A DNA stretch of 31,530 nt, taken from positions 1-31,530 of the forward strand of contig DGTA01000119.1 of the NCBI GenBank assembly GCA_002394165.1, given 5' to 3'. This document shows, piece after piece, positions 17,308-26,080 of this stretch (the first letter of the stretch is position 1; each line of letters opens with the position of its first letter). The notes beneath the pieces are model-generated. The model was given only the letters and a program-made list of their open reading frames with translations. It did not search any database and was not told where the DNA came from. The DNA comes from Lachnospiraceae bacterium UBA4348 (GTDB lineage Bacteria > Bacillota > Clostridia > Lachnospirales > Lachnospiraceae). The translations under genes and the position numbers were made by a program.

Positions 17308-19368
17308 TCAGATCGCTCCTTCCTGCGTCATTGCAGTCAATACTTCCTTCAGTTTCTCCACCGCCTCCTCAGGGGTCACCCCGCTGAGCTGGGCACCGGC
17401 CATATTCAGGTGGCCGCCCCCGCCAAGGCGCTCCATGATCAGCTGTACGTTGGCCTCATCGATGGACCTGGCGCTGATGAATACCTTGCCTTCATAAGGC
17501 GTGACTACGAAGGAAGCCTTGACGCCCACGATCCCGAGCAGCTCGTTCGCCGCTCTGGCCCCGATCACGTTCGGGCTCTCCAGGCCTTCGCTGTGGCAGA
17601 TGGAGATCGCATAGGCGTCCATAAATGTCTCCGCGCTGCTGACTGCGTCCGCCTTCGCGCGGTAGTTGTAGATATTGTCGCGCAGGGCCTTGCGCACCCG
17701 CGTCACATCCGCGCCGCAGCGGCGCAGATAGGCGGCTGCCTCGAAGGTCCTCACGCCCGTCTTTGCGTTAAAGTTGTCCGTGTCGATGATGATGCCCGCA
17801 TACAGGCAGTCCGCCTCCAGGGAGGACAGCTTGACGGGTTCCTCAAAGTACTGGAGGATCTCGCTGATCATCTCGCACGCTGATGACGCGGACGTCTCAA
17901 TGTACGACAGGGACGCATTCTCTATGATGTCCGTCGTCGTCCTGTGATGGTCGAGCACGGCGACCGTCTTCGTCATCCCCAGCAGCTGGGGACATTCCAC
18001 GCGGCTGGGCCGGCTGGTATCCACCACGATGACGGCGGTGCCGTCGTTTGTCATCTCCATCGCCTGTTCGTGGGTGATGAACATCCCCGGGTCATAATCC
18101 TTGCTCTCCCGGAACATGTTCACCCAGGCACGGATATTGGTGTTGAGCTCCCCGAGCACGATATGAGCTGGTTTCCCGACCGAGCGGGCCGCCCGGCAGA
18201 CACCGACCGCCGCGCCGAAGGAGTCCATATCCGTAAACGAGTGGCCCATGGCGATCACGTTGTCCATCGACAGCATCAGCTCGCGCATGGCCTGCGCCTT
18301 GACCCTCGAGCGCACCCTCGTGCTGCTCTCGCTTCGCTGGGTCATTCCGCCGTAGAAGGACATCTCATCGCCGTTCTTGACCACGGCCTGGTCGCCGCCG
18401 CGTCCCAGCGCCATCTCCATGGCGCCCCTGGCCGCCTCATAATTCTCCTGGTAGTTGAAGCCTCCGCCGCCGACACCGATACTGATGGTGACGCCGACGT
18501 CCGCGCCGATGCTGATGGACTTCACATTCCCGAGAATGGAAAAATGATCCGCTGTCAGGTCATCAAGCTCCTTCTGGTCAAGAACGACCAGGTATTTATC
18601 CTTCTCAAGCTTTTTGACCAGACCGCCAGGAGAGGTGAAATACTTGTTGATACGCCTCTCCACCAGCACATTGAGGAGCGACTGGTGCACCTCGTCGGTG
18701 CGGTCCACCACCTCATCATAGTTGTCGATGTAGCACAGAGCGACCACCGGAGCGCGGTCCCGGTTCTCCCGGATGACCTTGTTGAGCTGGGTCTCGTCGA
18801 AGAAGCACACCATATACAGATAAGCGGCTTCCTCCCCGACACGCTCGATAAAAGACGTGTCGTCGAGCACCTCGTCCATGGGGATCCGCTGGATATGGGC
18901 CCGCAGATCCCTGTCTCCGTAAGAGAGCTTCACGTCCCGCTCCCAACCCGCCACGGGCATGGTCCCGCGGTTCAGCTCCGGGAAGATCACGGATATATTT
19001 TTCCTGAATGTCCGGCGCCTCTGGGTCAGGGCGCACAGGCTGTCATTGAGCCACAGCACCCGTCCGTCCGGTTCGATCAGCGCGGCGGGCATCTCCATCT
19101 CCTCAAGCACACGGTTCTGCACAAGCCCGTAGCGCAGGGCGAAGTCCATCGCCTCCTGCAGGATCCTCGGCCTGTAGTACAGGTAGAACAGGAGGATCGC
19201 CAGGAAGTAGACCCCGCTGAAGATCAGGGCGATATATCCCGCATGGGGTTCCCGGACCAGCAGTACGATATCCAGTATCAGAAGAGACAGTGCCAGGATC
19301 ACGCTCCATCGCCAGTGCATGCGCAGGGAGCCTTTATACCTGGCCTGCGGTTTTCTTTTTTGATTCAT
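17308..19368 (-). CDS. gdpP: Cyclic-di-AMP phosphodiesterase GdpP (DHH family)
   Basis: Membrane-bound enzyme that hydrolyses c-di-AMP to 5'-pApA. The 686-residue protein has two N-terminal membrane helices (~21-38 and 43-65), a PAS-like region (~84-165) and a degenerate GGDEF region (~205-345, no GGDEF signature). These are followed by the DHH/DHHA1 catalytic part. Motifs include GHSFTDMDSFGAAVG (His376, Asp380, Asp382), VIVVDTSRPSR, AVLDHHRTTTD (DHH at 473-475), GIIIDTDNF and the C-terminal GGGGHLNMAGAQL. Length is near that of B. subtilis GdpP (659). It starts four bases after the glgB stop and ends two bases before rplI. The c-di-AMP level it sets is known to control potassium uptake in Firmicutes, and trkA/trkH lie about 7 kb upstream on the same strand. 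Confidence 0.95.
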   Translation of the reverse strand: MNQKRKPQARYKGSLRMHWRWSVILALSLLILDIVLLVREPHAGYIALIFSGVYFLAILLFYLYYRPRILQEAMDFALRYGLVQNRVLEEMEMPAALIEPDGRVLWLNDSLCALTQRRRTFRKNISVIFPELNRGTMPVAGWERDVKLSYGDRDLRAHIQRIPMDEVLDDTSFIERVGEEAAYLYMVCFFDETQLNKVIRENRDRAPVVALCYIDNYDEVVDRTDEVHQSLLNVLVERRINKYFTSPGGLVKKLEKDKYLVVLDQKELDDLTADHFSILGNVKSISIGADVGVTISIGVGGGGFNYQENYEAARGAMEMALGRGGDQAVVKNGDEMSFYGGMTQRSESSTRVRSRVKAQAMRELMLSMDNVIAMGHSFTDMDSFGAAVGVCRAARSVGKPAHIVLGELNTNIRAWVNMFRESKDYDPGMFITHEQAMEMTNDGTAVIVVDTSRPSRVECPQLLGMTKTVAVLDHHRTTTDIIENASLSYIETSASSACEMISEILQYFEEPVKLSSLEADCLYAGIIIDTDNFNAKTGVRTFEAAAYLRRCGADVTRVRKALRDNIYNYRAKADAVSSAETFMDAYAISICHSEGLESPNVIGARAANELLGIVGVKASFVVTPYEGKVFISARSIDEANVQLIMERLGGGGHLNMAGAQLSGVTPEEAVEKLKEVLTAMTQEGAI

Positions 19369-19372
19369 AATC

Positions 19373-21370
19373 TCAGAACTTAAAGACCGCTACTCCGTAG
19401 GGTGAAAGCGGATAGGTGACCGAATAAGGCTTGCCGTCGCATTCTCCGTCCTCGGCCTCGTAAACAGCTTTTTTCTCACGGCCGTTTCCGCCGAAACGGG
19501 GATCATCGCTGTCCAGTATCAGTTTATATTTCTTCTTTTCGAAGACACCCACCCGGTAATCGGGTCTGTCCATCGGCGTGAAATTGATCACAAAGAGCAG
19601 GTTGTTCTTTCTGTCCTCACTGTGACGCACAAAGCTGAAGATGCTGCGGTCGGCGTCATCGGCATTGATCCACTCGAAACCGGCCGGATCATTATCCAGC
19701 TCGTAGAAAGCCTTGTTGCTGCGATAGAGATGAAGAAGCTCCGCGACAAAGTCTTTCATCTGGCGGTGCTTGTCCTCCGCCAGCAGATACCAGTCAAGCT
19801 CTCTCTCCTCGCTCCATTCCTGGAACTGGGCGAAATCCTGGCCCATGAACAGGAGCTTCTTGCCCGGATGTCCCATCATGAAGGTGTAGCCTGCTTTCAG
19901 GTTGGCAAACTTGTCATCATAAAGGCCCGGCATCTTGTTGATCATGGAGCACTTCAGGTGCACGACCTCGTCATGGGAGAGAACCAGGATATATTTCTCC
20001 GAATAGGCATAGGTCATGGCGAAGGTCATCCGGTTATGGTTGAACTTCCTGAAGTAAGGATCGAGCTTCATATAGTCGAGGAAATCGTGCATCCAGCCCA
20101 TGTTCCACTTCTGGGAGAAGCCCAGTCCGTCGTCCTCTGGAGCTGCCGTGACCTTCGGCCACGCGGTGGACTCCTCGGCGATCATCATCACGCCCGGATG
20201 TCTTCCGCGGACAACGCTGTTGAGATGTTTGAAGAACTCGATCGCTTCCAGGTTCTTGTTGCCGCCGTAGATGTTGGGCACCCACTGTCCGTCCCTGCGG
20301 CCGTAGTCGAGGTACAGGATGGACGCCACGGCGTCGACCCTCAGACCGTCCACATGGAAGTGCTCGATCCAGTACAGTGCGTTGCCGATCAGGAAATTCT
20401 TGACCTCGCTCTTGGAAAAATCGAAGACCTTGGTGCCCCAGTCCGGATGCTCTCCTTTTCTCGGATCCGCATACTCGAACTCCGGCGCCCCGTCAAAATC
20501 GGCCAGGCCGTGGGCATCCTTCGGAAAATGAGCCGGCACCCAGTCAAGGATGACGCCGATCCCGTTCTTGTGAAAATGATTGATCATCCAGGCAAAATCC
20601 TGGGGCGTCCCGTACCGGGAGGTGGGAGCGTAATAGCCGGTCACCTGGTAGCCCCAGGACCCGTCGAAGGGATGCTCGGCGATGCCCATGAGTTCCACGT
20701 GGGTATAGCCCATCTCCTTCACGTACTGCGTCACTCTCTCGCCGAACTCGCGGTAGTTGTAGTAGCCGGGTTCGTCCGGTGAATGGGGATGCTTCATCCA
20801 GCTGCCCGGATGGACTTCATAGATCGCGATGGGGCTCCGGTCCTGGTCAAAGCTCTCCTGTTTGGTCATCCAGGCTTTGTCTGACCACTTCAGGTTCTCG
20901 ATATTGGTGATCACCGAAGCGGTGCCCGGTCTGAACTCCGTCGCGTTGGCAAAAGGATCCGCCTTGTAGAGCTTCCTGCCATCCTCTGTCCAGATCATGT
21001 ATTTGTACAGATCACCGCATTTTGCTTCCGGGACAAAAAGCTCCCAGATCCCCAGCGGCTCGAGCCTGGTCATCGGATGGCTCTCCTCATCCCAGCCGTT
21101 AAAGCTGCCGATCACCATCACGGCGCTGGCCTTCGGGGCCCACACCGCAAAATAGATGCCGTCCTTTCCGTCCTTCACGGTCTCATGCGATCCAAGCTTT
21201 TTGTAAATGTCATAATGAACACCGTTGCCGAACAGATACTGATCCAGCTCCGTCACAAACACACTGAACGGCTCTTCTTTAACAGCCGCTTTCTTTGCGG
21301 CGCTCTTTGCGACCGTCTTTTTGACGCTGCTCTTTGCCGCTGTTTTCTTTTCGGTCTGTGCTTTCTTCAT
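19373..21370 (-). CDS. glgB: 1,4-alpha-glucan branching enzyme with basic Lys/Ala-rich N-terminus
   Basis: Transfers alpha-1,4-glucan chains to 6-hydroxyls, making the branches of glycogen-like storage glucan. From the ATG at 21370 it has 665 residues. Residues 1-32 are a Lys/Ala-rich stretch (AAKSSVKKTVAKSAAKKAAV) resembling histone-H1-type tails and not part of the usual enzyme. A CBM48 domain (~60-150) follows, with FAVWAPKASAVMVIGSFNGW. The GH13 barrel shows DWVPAHFPKD, DGLRVDAVASILYLDYGR (nucleophile Asp ~346), MIAEESTAWP (acid Glu ~399) and LSHDEVVH (Asp ~467). The frame is open to 21424, but GGAG lies eight bases before 21370. A promoter is seen at 21415-21443. gdpP follows after four bases. 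Confidence 0.93.
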   Translation of the reverse strand: MKKAQTEKKTAAKSSVKKTVAKSAAKKAAVKEEPFSVFVTELDQYLFGNGVHYDIYKKLGSHETVKDGKDGIYFAVWAPKASAVMVIGSFNGWDEESHPMTRLEPLGIWELFVPEAKCGDLYKYMIWTEDGRKLYKADPFANATEFRPGTASVITNIENLKWSDKAWMTKQESFDQDRSPIAIYEVHPGSWMKHPHSPDEPGYYNYREFGERVTQYVKEMGYTHVELMGIAEHPFDGSWGYQVTGYYAPTSRYGTPQDFAWMINHFHKNGIGVILDWVPAHFPKDAHGLADFDGAPEFEYADPRKGEHPDWGTKVFDFSKSEVKNFLIGNALYWIEHFHVDGLRVDAVASILYLDYGRRDGQWVPNIYGGNKNLEAIEFFKHLNSVVRGRHPGVMMIAEESTAWPKVTAAPEDDGLGFSQKWNMGWMHDFLDYMKLDPYFRKFNHNRMTFAMTYAYSEKYILVLSHDEVVHLKCSMINKMPGLYDDKFANLKAGYTFMMGHPGKKLLFMGQDFAQFQEWSEERELDWYLLAEDKHRQMKDFVAELLHLYRSNKAFYELDNDPAGFEWINADDADRSIFSFVRHSEDRKNNLLFVINFTPMDRPDYRVGVFEKKKYKLILDSDDPRFGGNGREKKAVYEAEDGECDGKPYSVTYPLSPYGVAVFKF

Positions 21371-21414
21371 CGCTCTCTTCTCCTCAGAAATAGTCAGAAA
21401 TCTGTATCCTTTTA

Positions 21415-21443
21415 AGTATATCACATTCGGGTCAGATATAACA
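21415..21443 (-). promoter_or_regulatory. Candidate promoter for glgB
   Basis: On the minus strand TGTTAT (21438-21443), a 17-base spacer and TATACT (21415-21420) preceded by TGA (extended -10). It lies in the 81-base gap between the GH13 gene and glgB and may also serve gdpP-rplI-dnaB. Confidence 0.5.
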
Positions 21444-21451
21444 GCCGGTCC

Positions 21452-22804
21452 TCACCAGCGCAGGGCGATCAGGGTGCTCCCGCCGGCGGGAAGTGTTACG
21501 GAAAGATTCCCGTCCGGGACAGGGATGTCCCCGCCGGTCACCAGGTCTGTCATGGACGAGGGCCGCACCGGAAGCGGGATCGAAAGAAACGCCTCGTTCC
21601 CGTCATTATTGAGCGCCGTGACCACAGCCTCCCCCTCTCCGATCCTGGCAAAGGCATACTGCCGGTTCGTCAAAAGCAGCTCTCTGTAGCGTCCCTCGCG
21701 AAGCGGGGCATGTTCACGCCGGCACCTGCCCAGAAAGGTGATATACTCGGCCAGGCCGGGCATCGGCGGATCCTGCCTGACCGCCTCCAGGTCGATGGCG
21801 GGCCGCAGGGCCTGGTCGCCATCCTCCTTGCGTCCCCGGATCCCCCATTCCGATCCGTAATAGATCGAGGGCATGCCCGGCAGCGTATACAGCAGTGTAT
21901 AGACACAGCGCACATGGGCCTGGTCGTTAAGCTTGTCGGGCAGGCGCGAAACGTCATGATTGTCCGCAAAGCTGTAGAGGACACGGCCGTTGTAGATCCC
22001 CGCGTTTTCGCCGAACTGGCGGCGGATGGTGTGGGCGATCTCAAAGTAATTATGATCGTTGTGACCGGAGTAGAGGCCTTTATGCAGCTCGTAGTTCGTC
22101 ACGGAGTGAAGCATTTCATTGTTGGCCCAGCGGGCGTAATCCCCGTGGATCACCTCGCCCAGAAGGAAGAAATCCTCCTTCAGGTTCCCGGTCATCCACC
22201 GCATCTCACGCATGAAATCAAAATCAAGCACATCCGCGCAGTCGAGCCGGATCCCGTCGATGTCAAAGGTTTCCACCCAGAAGCGGATCACGTCGAACAG
22301 GTAATCCTTCACCTCGCGGTGCTGGAAGTTAAGATTGACCAGGTCATTGCAGCCGCGCCATGATTCGTAGGAGAAACCGTCATTCCACGCGCTGTTCCAG
22401 TCGAAGTTGATCCCCTTGTACCACCAGCGGTACGGTGAGTTCTCCCGGTTCTTTTTTATATCCTCGAACGCGAAGAATTCCCTTCCCGTGTGATTGAAGA
22501 CGCCGTCCACGATGACCCTGATGCCGATGGCGTGGGCTCTTTCCACAAAGGCCTTGAAGTCATCGTTGTCTCCCAGCCTCCGGTCCACACTGCGGTAGTC
22601 GATCGTGTCATAACCGTGGGTGGACGATTCAAAAAGCGGTCCGATATAGAGAGCGTCGCACCCGAGGGACGCGATGTGGTCAAGCCAGGGCATCATATCG
22701 CGGAGCCGGTGCTCCACTCCGGTGCGGGGATTGACAAAGGGGGCTCCCGAAAGACCCAGCGGGTAGATATGGTAAAATGTGGCGGTCTCATACCACTTGC
22801 TCAT
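21452..22804 (-). CDS. GH13 alpha-amylase-family glucan hydrolase
   Basis: From the ATG at 22804 (GGAGG eight bases upstream) the protein has 450 residues, starting MSKWYETATFYHIYPLGL. No signal peptide is seen, so it is probably cytoplasmic. The GH13 regions are complete: VIVDGVFNHTG (I), GIRLDCADVLDFDF with nucleophile Asp (II), LLGEVIHGDY with acid/base Glu (III) and SFADNHDVSRL (IV). A short C-terminal beta domain ends the protein. It lacks an N-terminal CBM34 or CBM20. It is likely to cleave maltodextrins, cyclodextrins or internal glycogen; exact specificity (alpha-amylase, cyclomaltodextrinase or neopullulanase) cannot be read from the sequence. It is next to glgB on the same strand, consistent with turnover of storage glucan. 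An open extension upstream to 22906 runs through the terminator of the preceding gene and is rejected. Confidence 0.9.
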   Translation of the reverse strand: MSKWYETATFYHIYPLGLSGAPFVNPRTGVEHRLRDMMPWLDHIASLGCDALYIGPLFESSTHGYDTIDYRSVDRRLGDNDDFKAFVERAHAIGIRVIVDGVFNHTGREFFAFEDIKKNRENSPYRWWYKGINFDWNSAWNDGFSYESWRGCNDLVNLNFQHREVKDYLFDVIRFWVETFDIDGIRLDCADVLDFDFMREMRWMTGNLKEDFFLLGEVIHGDYARWANNEMLHSVTNYELHKGLYSGHNDHNYFEIAHTIRRQFGENAGIYNGRVLYSFADNHDVSRLPDKLNDQAHVRCVYTLLYTLPGMPSIYYGSEWGIRGRKEDGDQALRPAIDLEAVRQDPPMPGLAEYITFLGRCRREHAPLREGRYRELLLTNRQYAFARIGEGEAVVTALNNDGNEAFLSIPLPVRPSSMTDLVTGGDIPVPDGNLSVTLPAGGSTLIALRW

Positions 22805-22833
22805 AGGCAGTTCCTCCGTAATCTTTTTTGAGT

Positions 22834-22887
22834 AAAAAACAGGCTCCGGTTCGGCCAAATGCCTGCCGGCATCCGGCTTTGCCGGAG
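22834..22887 (-). terminator. Probable terminator after the TPR-AAA+ gene
   Basis: On the minus strand CTCCGG (22882-22887) pairs with CCGGAG (22844-22849). The segment between contains further GC-rich pairings, and the hairpin is followed by TGTTTTTT. It lies between the AAA+ gene stop and the GH13 gene start. Confidence 0.5.
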
Positions 22888-22925
22888 TCTTTCGGGCTGC
22901 TTTCATGCCCTTATCTGAAGATCCC

Positions 22926-25900
22926 TCAGTCGAGATCTTTTTCTTTCACGATGATACGGCCCTCCGGGTCGAAACGCTTCTTGCCGCCGAAGATCCTGTG
23001 GGAAGCCTTGTTCGCTTTCGCGAGTGCCTTGTCCACGATCTCGAGGGCATTGCTGACCGACACTTCCTCGCCCTGGTCCTTGCGGCTGTCGATCCTTGCA
23101 GCCAGAACGATCTCCGCCTCCTCGGAGAGGACATAATCATGGTCATCCGCATAGACCCTGATGAAATTGACCATCTCCTGTGTGGTGAACATCGGGATGT
23201 GGATCTCGGATGTAAACTTCATGGTCAGCCGCGGATGCCTCAGCAGCAGGTCGTGCAGATATTTCTGCTCGTCCTCCAGGATGACGATCAGGCCGTCCGT
23301 CCGAAATTCCATCGCAGTCGTCAGCTGATCTGCCACGGAATCGTCCAGGTCGCCGGCTTCCTCCACCAGCAGGATGCCTCCCGCGATCTTCGCCACAGTC
23401 GCCGCAATATCCTTGCGGTTCAGGTCGGTGGCGTAGATCCTGGCCATCTTCACATACTGTTTTCCCTTCTCCTTGGCGATCGCCTTGGCAAGGTTGGTGC
23501 CGATGGTCGTCTTTCCGCAGCCGTGGCCGCCGAAGATCAGCACATTTCCGGTCCGCGATGTCCGGTCTGCGCCCTTCGCCACAGCCTGCATGATGGCGTT
23601 GTGGATCTGCGCATCCAGGTTGCCGACATCCAGGTAGCCCTTGAAAAGCTCCTGCTGATCGGGCGAGAGCAGATAGCGCTTTTTAGGCGGCGTCTTCTGC
23701 TCCGGCTGCGGGGCCGGCTGCCCTTCCTGCGGTGCCGCCTCCGGCTCAGCCGGTGTTTCCTCCTGCGCGGGAGCGGCCGGCTGCTCGGCTGCCTGATCCG
23801 CAGTCTCCTCAGAAGGCTCTGCTTTTTCAGCCTCACCGGTCTCCCCGGCGGCAGGCGTCAGTTCTTCTTCTTTTTTCTCTTCCTTCTCTTCATCGGCAGT
23901 GAGCTGCGCCTCGATCCTGGCCGCGAGAAGATCCGCCTCATCCTGCGTCATCTGACCTGCCGCGCTTTCCTCCTCAGCAGCGGGCGCTGCCTCTTCCTGA
24001 GCGGGTGCGGCCTCCTGCGTATCGACCGGGGTCGAATGATAGATCCTCGCGATCTCCTCAGCCGGGATCATGCGGGTCTTGGCTTTAATGATCTCTTCCA
24101 TGGTGCTGTCGGGCTGCGTGCTCAGGTCATCCCAGGGTTTGCGCTTAAGCTGCGCTTCCCGGATGTATTCTCCCTGCCCGTAATTTTCCATGGGAGGAAG
24201 CGGCTTCGGGGCTTTCTCCTCCTTGACGGGGGCCTCCTCCTCTACCGGTGCGGACGGTTCGCTCTCCTTGGCAGGCACTTCCTGCGGCGCGCTCTGCGCG
24301 GCCTCTTCCTGCACCGGTTCGTCGTCGAACGCCTCCGCCAGCTCGCCGGCTGTGGGGATCACTTCCGTCATCGGTTCCGCGGCGCCTTTCGATTCATCCG
24401 GGATCTGCACTTCTTTCTCCTCCCCGGCCTTCTCCTGATATACCGGTGACACGCCCATGTTCAGCAGCGCTTCGTCCACGGCGGAGAGGACGCCTGCCGG
24501 CGCCTGGCCGCGGTTTACGGCCGCCTGGGAACGGGAAGCCGCTTCGCGCACCTCATGTCCGCGTTCGCCCATGGAAAGCAGGACATCGTCCAGCGTCAGC
24601 TGTCCGGCCGCCCTCTTCTTCTCCAGATCCGGAATATTAAGACTCGGTCTCTTGAACAGATTGCGGGCCGCTTCCTGGTCCTTCTTGGAAGCTTCGATCA
24701 GTTCGTCGGCCGCTTCCTCATCCGGATCGGAATACTCCATGCGGCCTACCTTCCCAACGACCTCACGCATGGAGGCCGCGATCTCCGACTGGCGCTGCTG
24801 CGGAGTTTTCTCCGGTTCGGGCTCTGCCGGCGGTTCCGGCGCAGCCGGCTCTTCGGGCTCGGCGGCTTCCTCCGCTTCAGCCGGTTCTTCCGCTTCAGCC
24901 GGTTCTTCCGCTTCGGCCGGTTCTTCCGGCTCAGCGGCTTCCTCCGCTTCGACCGGTTCTTCTGCTGCAGCCGGCTCCTCCGCCGGGACTGCTTCCGGTG
25001 CGGCAGCTTCCTCCGCCGCGGCCGGCTCTTCCGCTTCTGCGGCTTCCTCAGTCACGACCGGCGCTTCCGCTGCAGCCGGCTCTTCTTCCTTCTTCACGAA
25101 GACCTGCGTCGCCGACAGGTCGATCTGTGCCGCCGCCGGTTCCTCCGGCTGGGCGTTCTTTTCAAATACCTGCGTCGGCTCCTCCGCCCCGGCGTTCTTT
25201 TCGAACACCTGCGTCATGCCGATGCTGTCCGCCGCCGGCGCGGCAGCGGCCGGTGACACTTCCTCTTCCTCCGGCTGGGTCACCTTCGCAAGTTCCTCGG
25301 CGATCGTCTTTTCCGTATCAGCCACGATCGAATCGGCCAGCGTCGTACTCTCGCTTTCGACGATCTGTTTTTCCTTCCCGATCGTGTCCTCGATTTTCTC
25401 CGGCTCCTCCTCCATGCTGAAACGGCTGTCATAGATCTCCTGCTGTTTCGGGGTCAGCGCCGCATAGCGCTTCTTGAGCTCAAGCGCCTTGATCACGTAC
25501 TTGCCGCTGTGGAACCACAGGACCAGGTCATCACAGGCGGCGATGCACTCTTCCATGCGGTCCGCCTGCTGGTAAAGCCTCGCCAGCTCATACGCGTATT
25601 TCTCGTTGTACTCCTCGCTGATATATTCCTTGAGGATCTCGATCTGCTCGTCAAGGGAAGACCCCCTGCCCTTGTAGATCTTGTATTTCAGGATATAACG
25701 GTTCGTATCGTGCGGCGCAGCCTGGACATATTCGGTATAGTACTGGATCGCCTCGTCAAACTGTTTCTGCGCGACGCTCACCTCAACGAGCCGGTAGAGA
25801 ATGCTCCTGCCCACCGGCGTCCGCTTGTAAGCCCTCACAAGCAGCGCCTTGCTGTCCTCGTATCGCCCCACCGCCTCGTAGACTTCGCTGATCAGGCACA

Positions 25901-26027
25901 GCGTGTTGATATTGCGCACCTTGCGCCAGTCCACCTGATCCGCCGCCTCGGCAGCCGCGGCATAGTTTTCCTGATCGATCAGTTTCCGGATCTCTTCCAG
26001 TTTGAGACTGTATTCATTCTTGTCCAC
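22926..26027 (-). CDS. TPR / acidic low-complexity / AAA+ ATPase protein of unknown function
   Basis: About 1033 residues from the GTG at 26027, which follows an AGAGGTGA ribosome site by about five bases; a GTG at 26036 is the alternative. Residues ~5-205 are helical TPR-like repeats (YAAAAEAADQVDWRKV, LISEVYEAVGRYEDSKALL, QKQFDEAIQYYTEYV). Residues ~205-780 are mostly Glu/Ala/Pro-rich and probably disordered, with three TQVF motifs (~272, 285, 307), EEPAEA repeats (~365-400) and two more ordered islands (~410-530, ~610-670). Residues ~783-1010 are an AAA+ domain resembling CbbX/SpoVK: LIFGGHGCGKTTIGTNLAKA (Walker A), GGILLVEEAGDLDD (Walker B with Glu for Asp) and HPRLTMKF, where relatives have Arg. 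No signal peptide or membrane helix is seen. It lies 44 bases after trkH. I do not recognise a named family for the whole protein. Confidence 0.85.
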   Translation of the reverse strand: MDKNEYSLKLEEIRKLIDQENYAAAAEAADQVDWRKVRNINTLCLISEVYEAVGRYEDSKALLVRAYKRTPVGRSILYRLVEVSVAQKQFDEAIQYYTEYVQAAPHDTNRYILKYKIYKGRGSSLDEQIEILKEYISEEYNEKYAYELARLYQQADRMEECIAACDDLVLWFHSGKYVIKALELKKRYAALTPKQQEIYDSRFSMEEEPEKIEDTIGKEKQIVESESTTLADSIVADTEKTIAEELAKVTQPEEEEVSPAAAAPAADSIGMTQVFEKNAGAEEPTQVFEKNAQPEEPAAAQIDLSATQVFVKKEEEPAAAEAPVVTEEAAEAEEPAAAEEAAAPEAVPAEEPAAAEEPVEAEEAAEPEEPAEAEEPAEAEEPAEAEEAAEPEEPAAPEPPAEPEPEKTPQQRQSEIAASMREVVGKVGRMEYSDPDEEAADELIEASKKDQEAARNLFKRPSLNIPDLEKKRAAGQLTLDDVLLSMGERGHEVREAASRSQAAVNRGQAPAGVLSAVDEALLNMGVSPVYQEKAGEEKEVQIPDESKGAAEPMTEVIPTAGELAEAFDDEPVQEEAAQSAPQEVPAKESEPSAPVEEEAPVKEEKAPKPLPPMENYGQGEYIREAQLKRKPWDDLSTQPDSTMEEIIKAKTRMIPAEEIARIYHSTPVDTQEAAPAQEEAAPAAEEESAAGQMTQDEADLLAARIEAQLTADEEKEEKKEEELTPAAGETGEAEKAEPSEETADQAAEQPAAPAQEETPAEPEAAPQEGQPAPQPEQKTPPKKRYLLSPDQQELFKGYLDVGNLDAQIHNAIMQAVAKGADRTSRTGNVLIFGGHGCGKTTIGTNLAKAIAKEKGKQYVKMARIYATDLNRKDIAATVAKIAGGILLVEEAGDLDDSVADQLTTAMEFRTDGLIVILEDEQKYLHDLLLRHPRLTMKFTSEIHIPMFTTQEMVNFIRVYADDHDYVLSEEAEIVLAARIDSRKDQGEEVSVSNALEIVDKALAKANKASHRIFGGKKRFDPEGRIIVKEKDLD
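24871..24978. repeat. In-frame 18-base tandem repeat inside the TPR-AAA+ gene
   Basis: Six consecutive 18-base units (phase TCCGCTTCAGCCGGTTCT) encode EEPAEA-type hexapeptides. The first two are identical, the third differs by one base, and the others are more diverged. Weaker copies continue to about 25085. The unit length is a multiple of three, so copy changes keep the frame. Confidence 0.8.
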
Positions 26028-26080
26028 TTTCTTCACCTCTTAATGCGCTGCGATCCGCATTTATCGCTTTATTGGTATTA

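Noticed and set aside
17944..19383. 479-codon plus-strand frame opposite gdpP
   Set aside because: Low-complexity His/Asp/Val-rich shadow; gdpP carries all catalytic motifs on the other strand.
22805..22906. Longer N-terminus for the GH13 enzyme
   Set aside because: The added residues pass through the probable terminator, and GGAGG stands at the correct distance from the ATG at 22804.
24871..25085. CRISPR-like array
   Set aside because: The repeats are contiguous without spacers, in frame, and encode EEPAEA hexapeptides.
22905..25434. Plus-strand frames of 514 and 325 codons opposite the AAA+ gene
   Set aside because: Leu/Arg/Phe- or Ser/Ala/Gly-rich products arise from the complement of the acidic Ala/Glu/Pro repeats; not genes.
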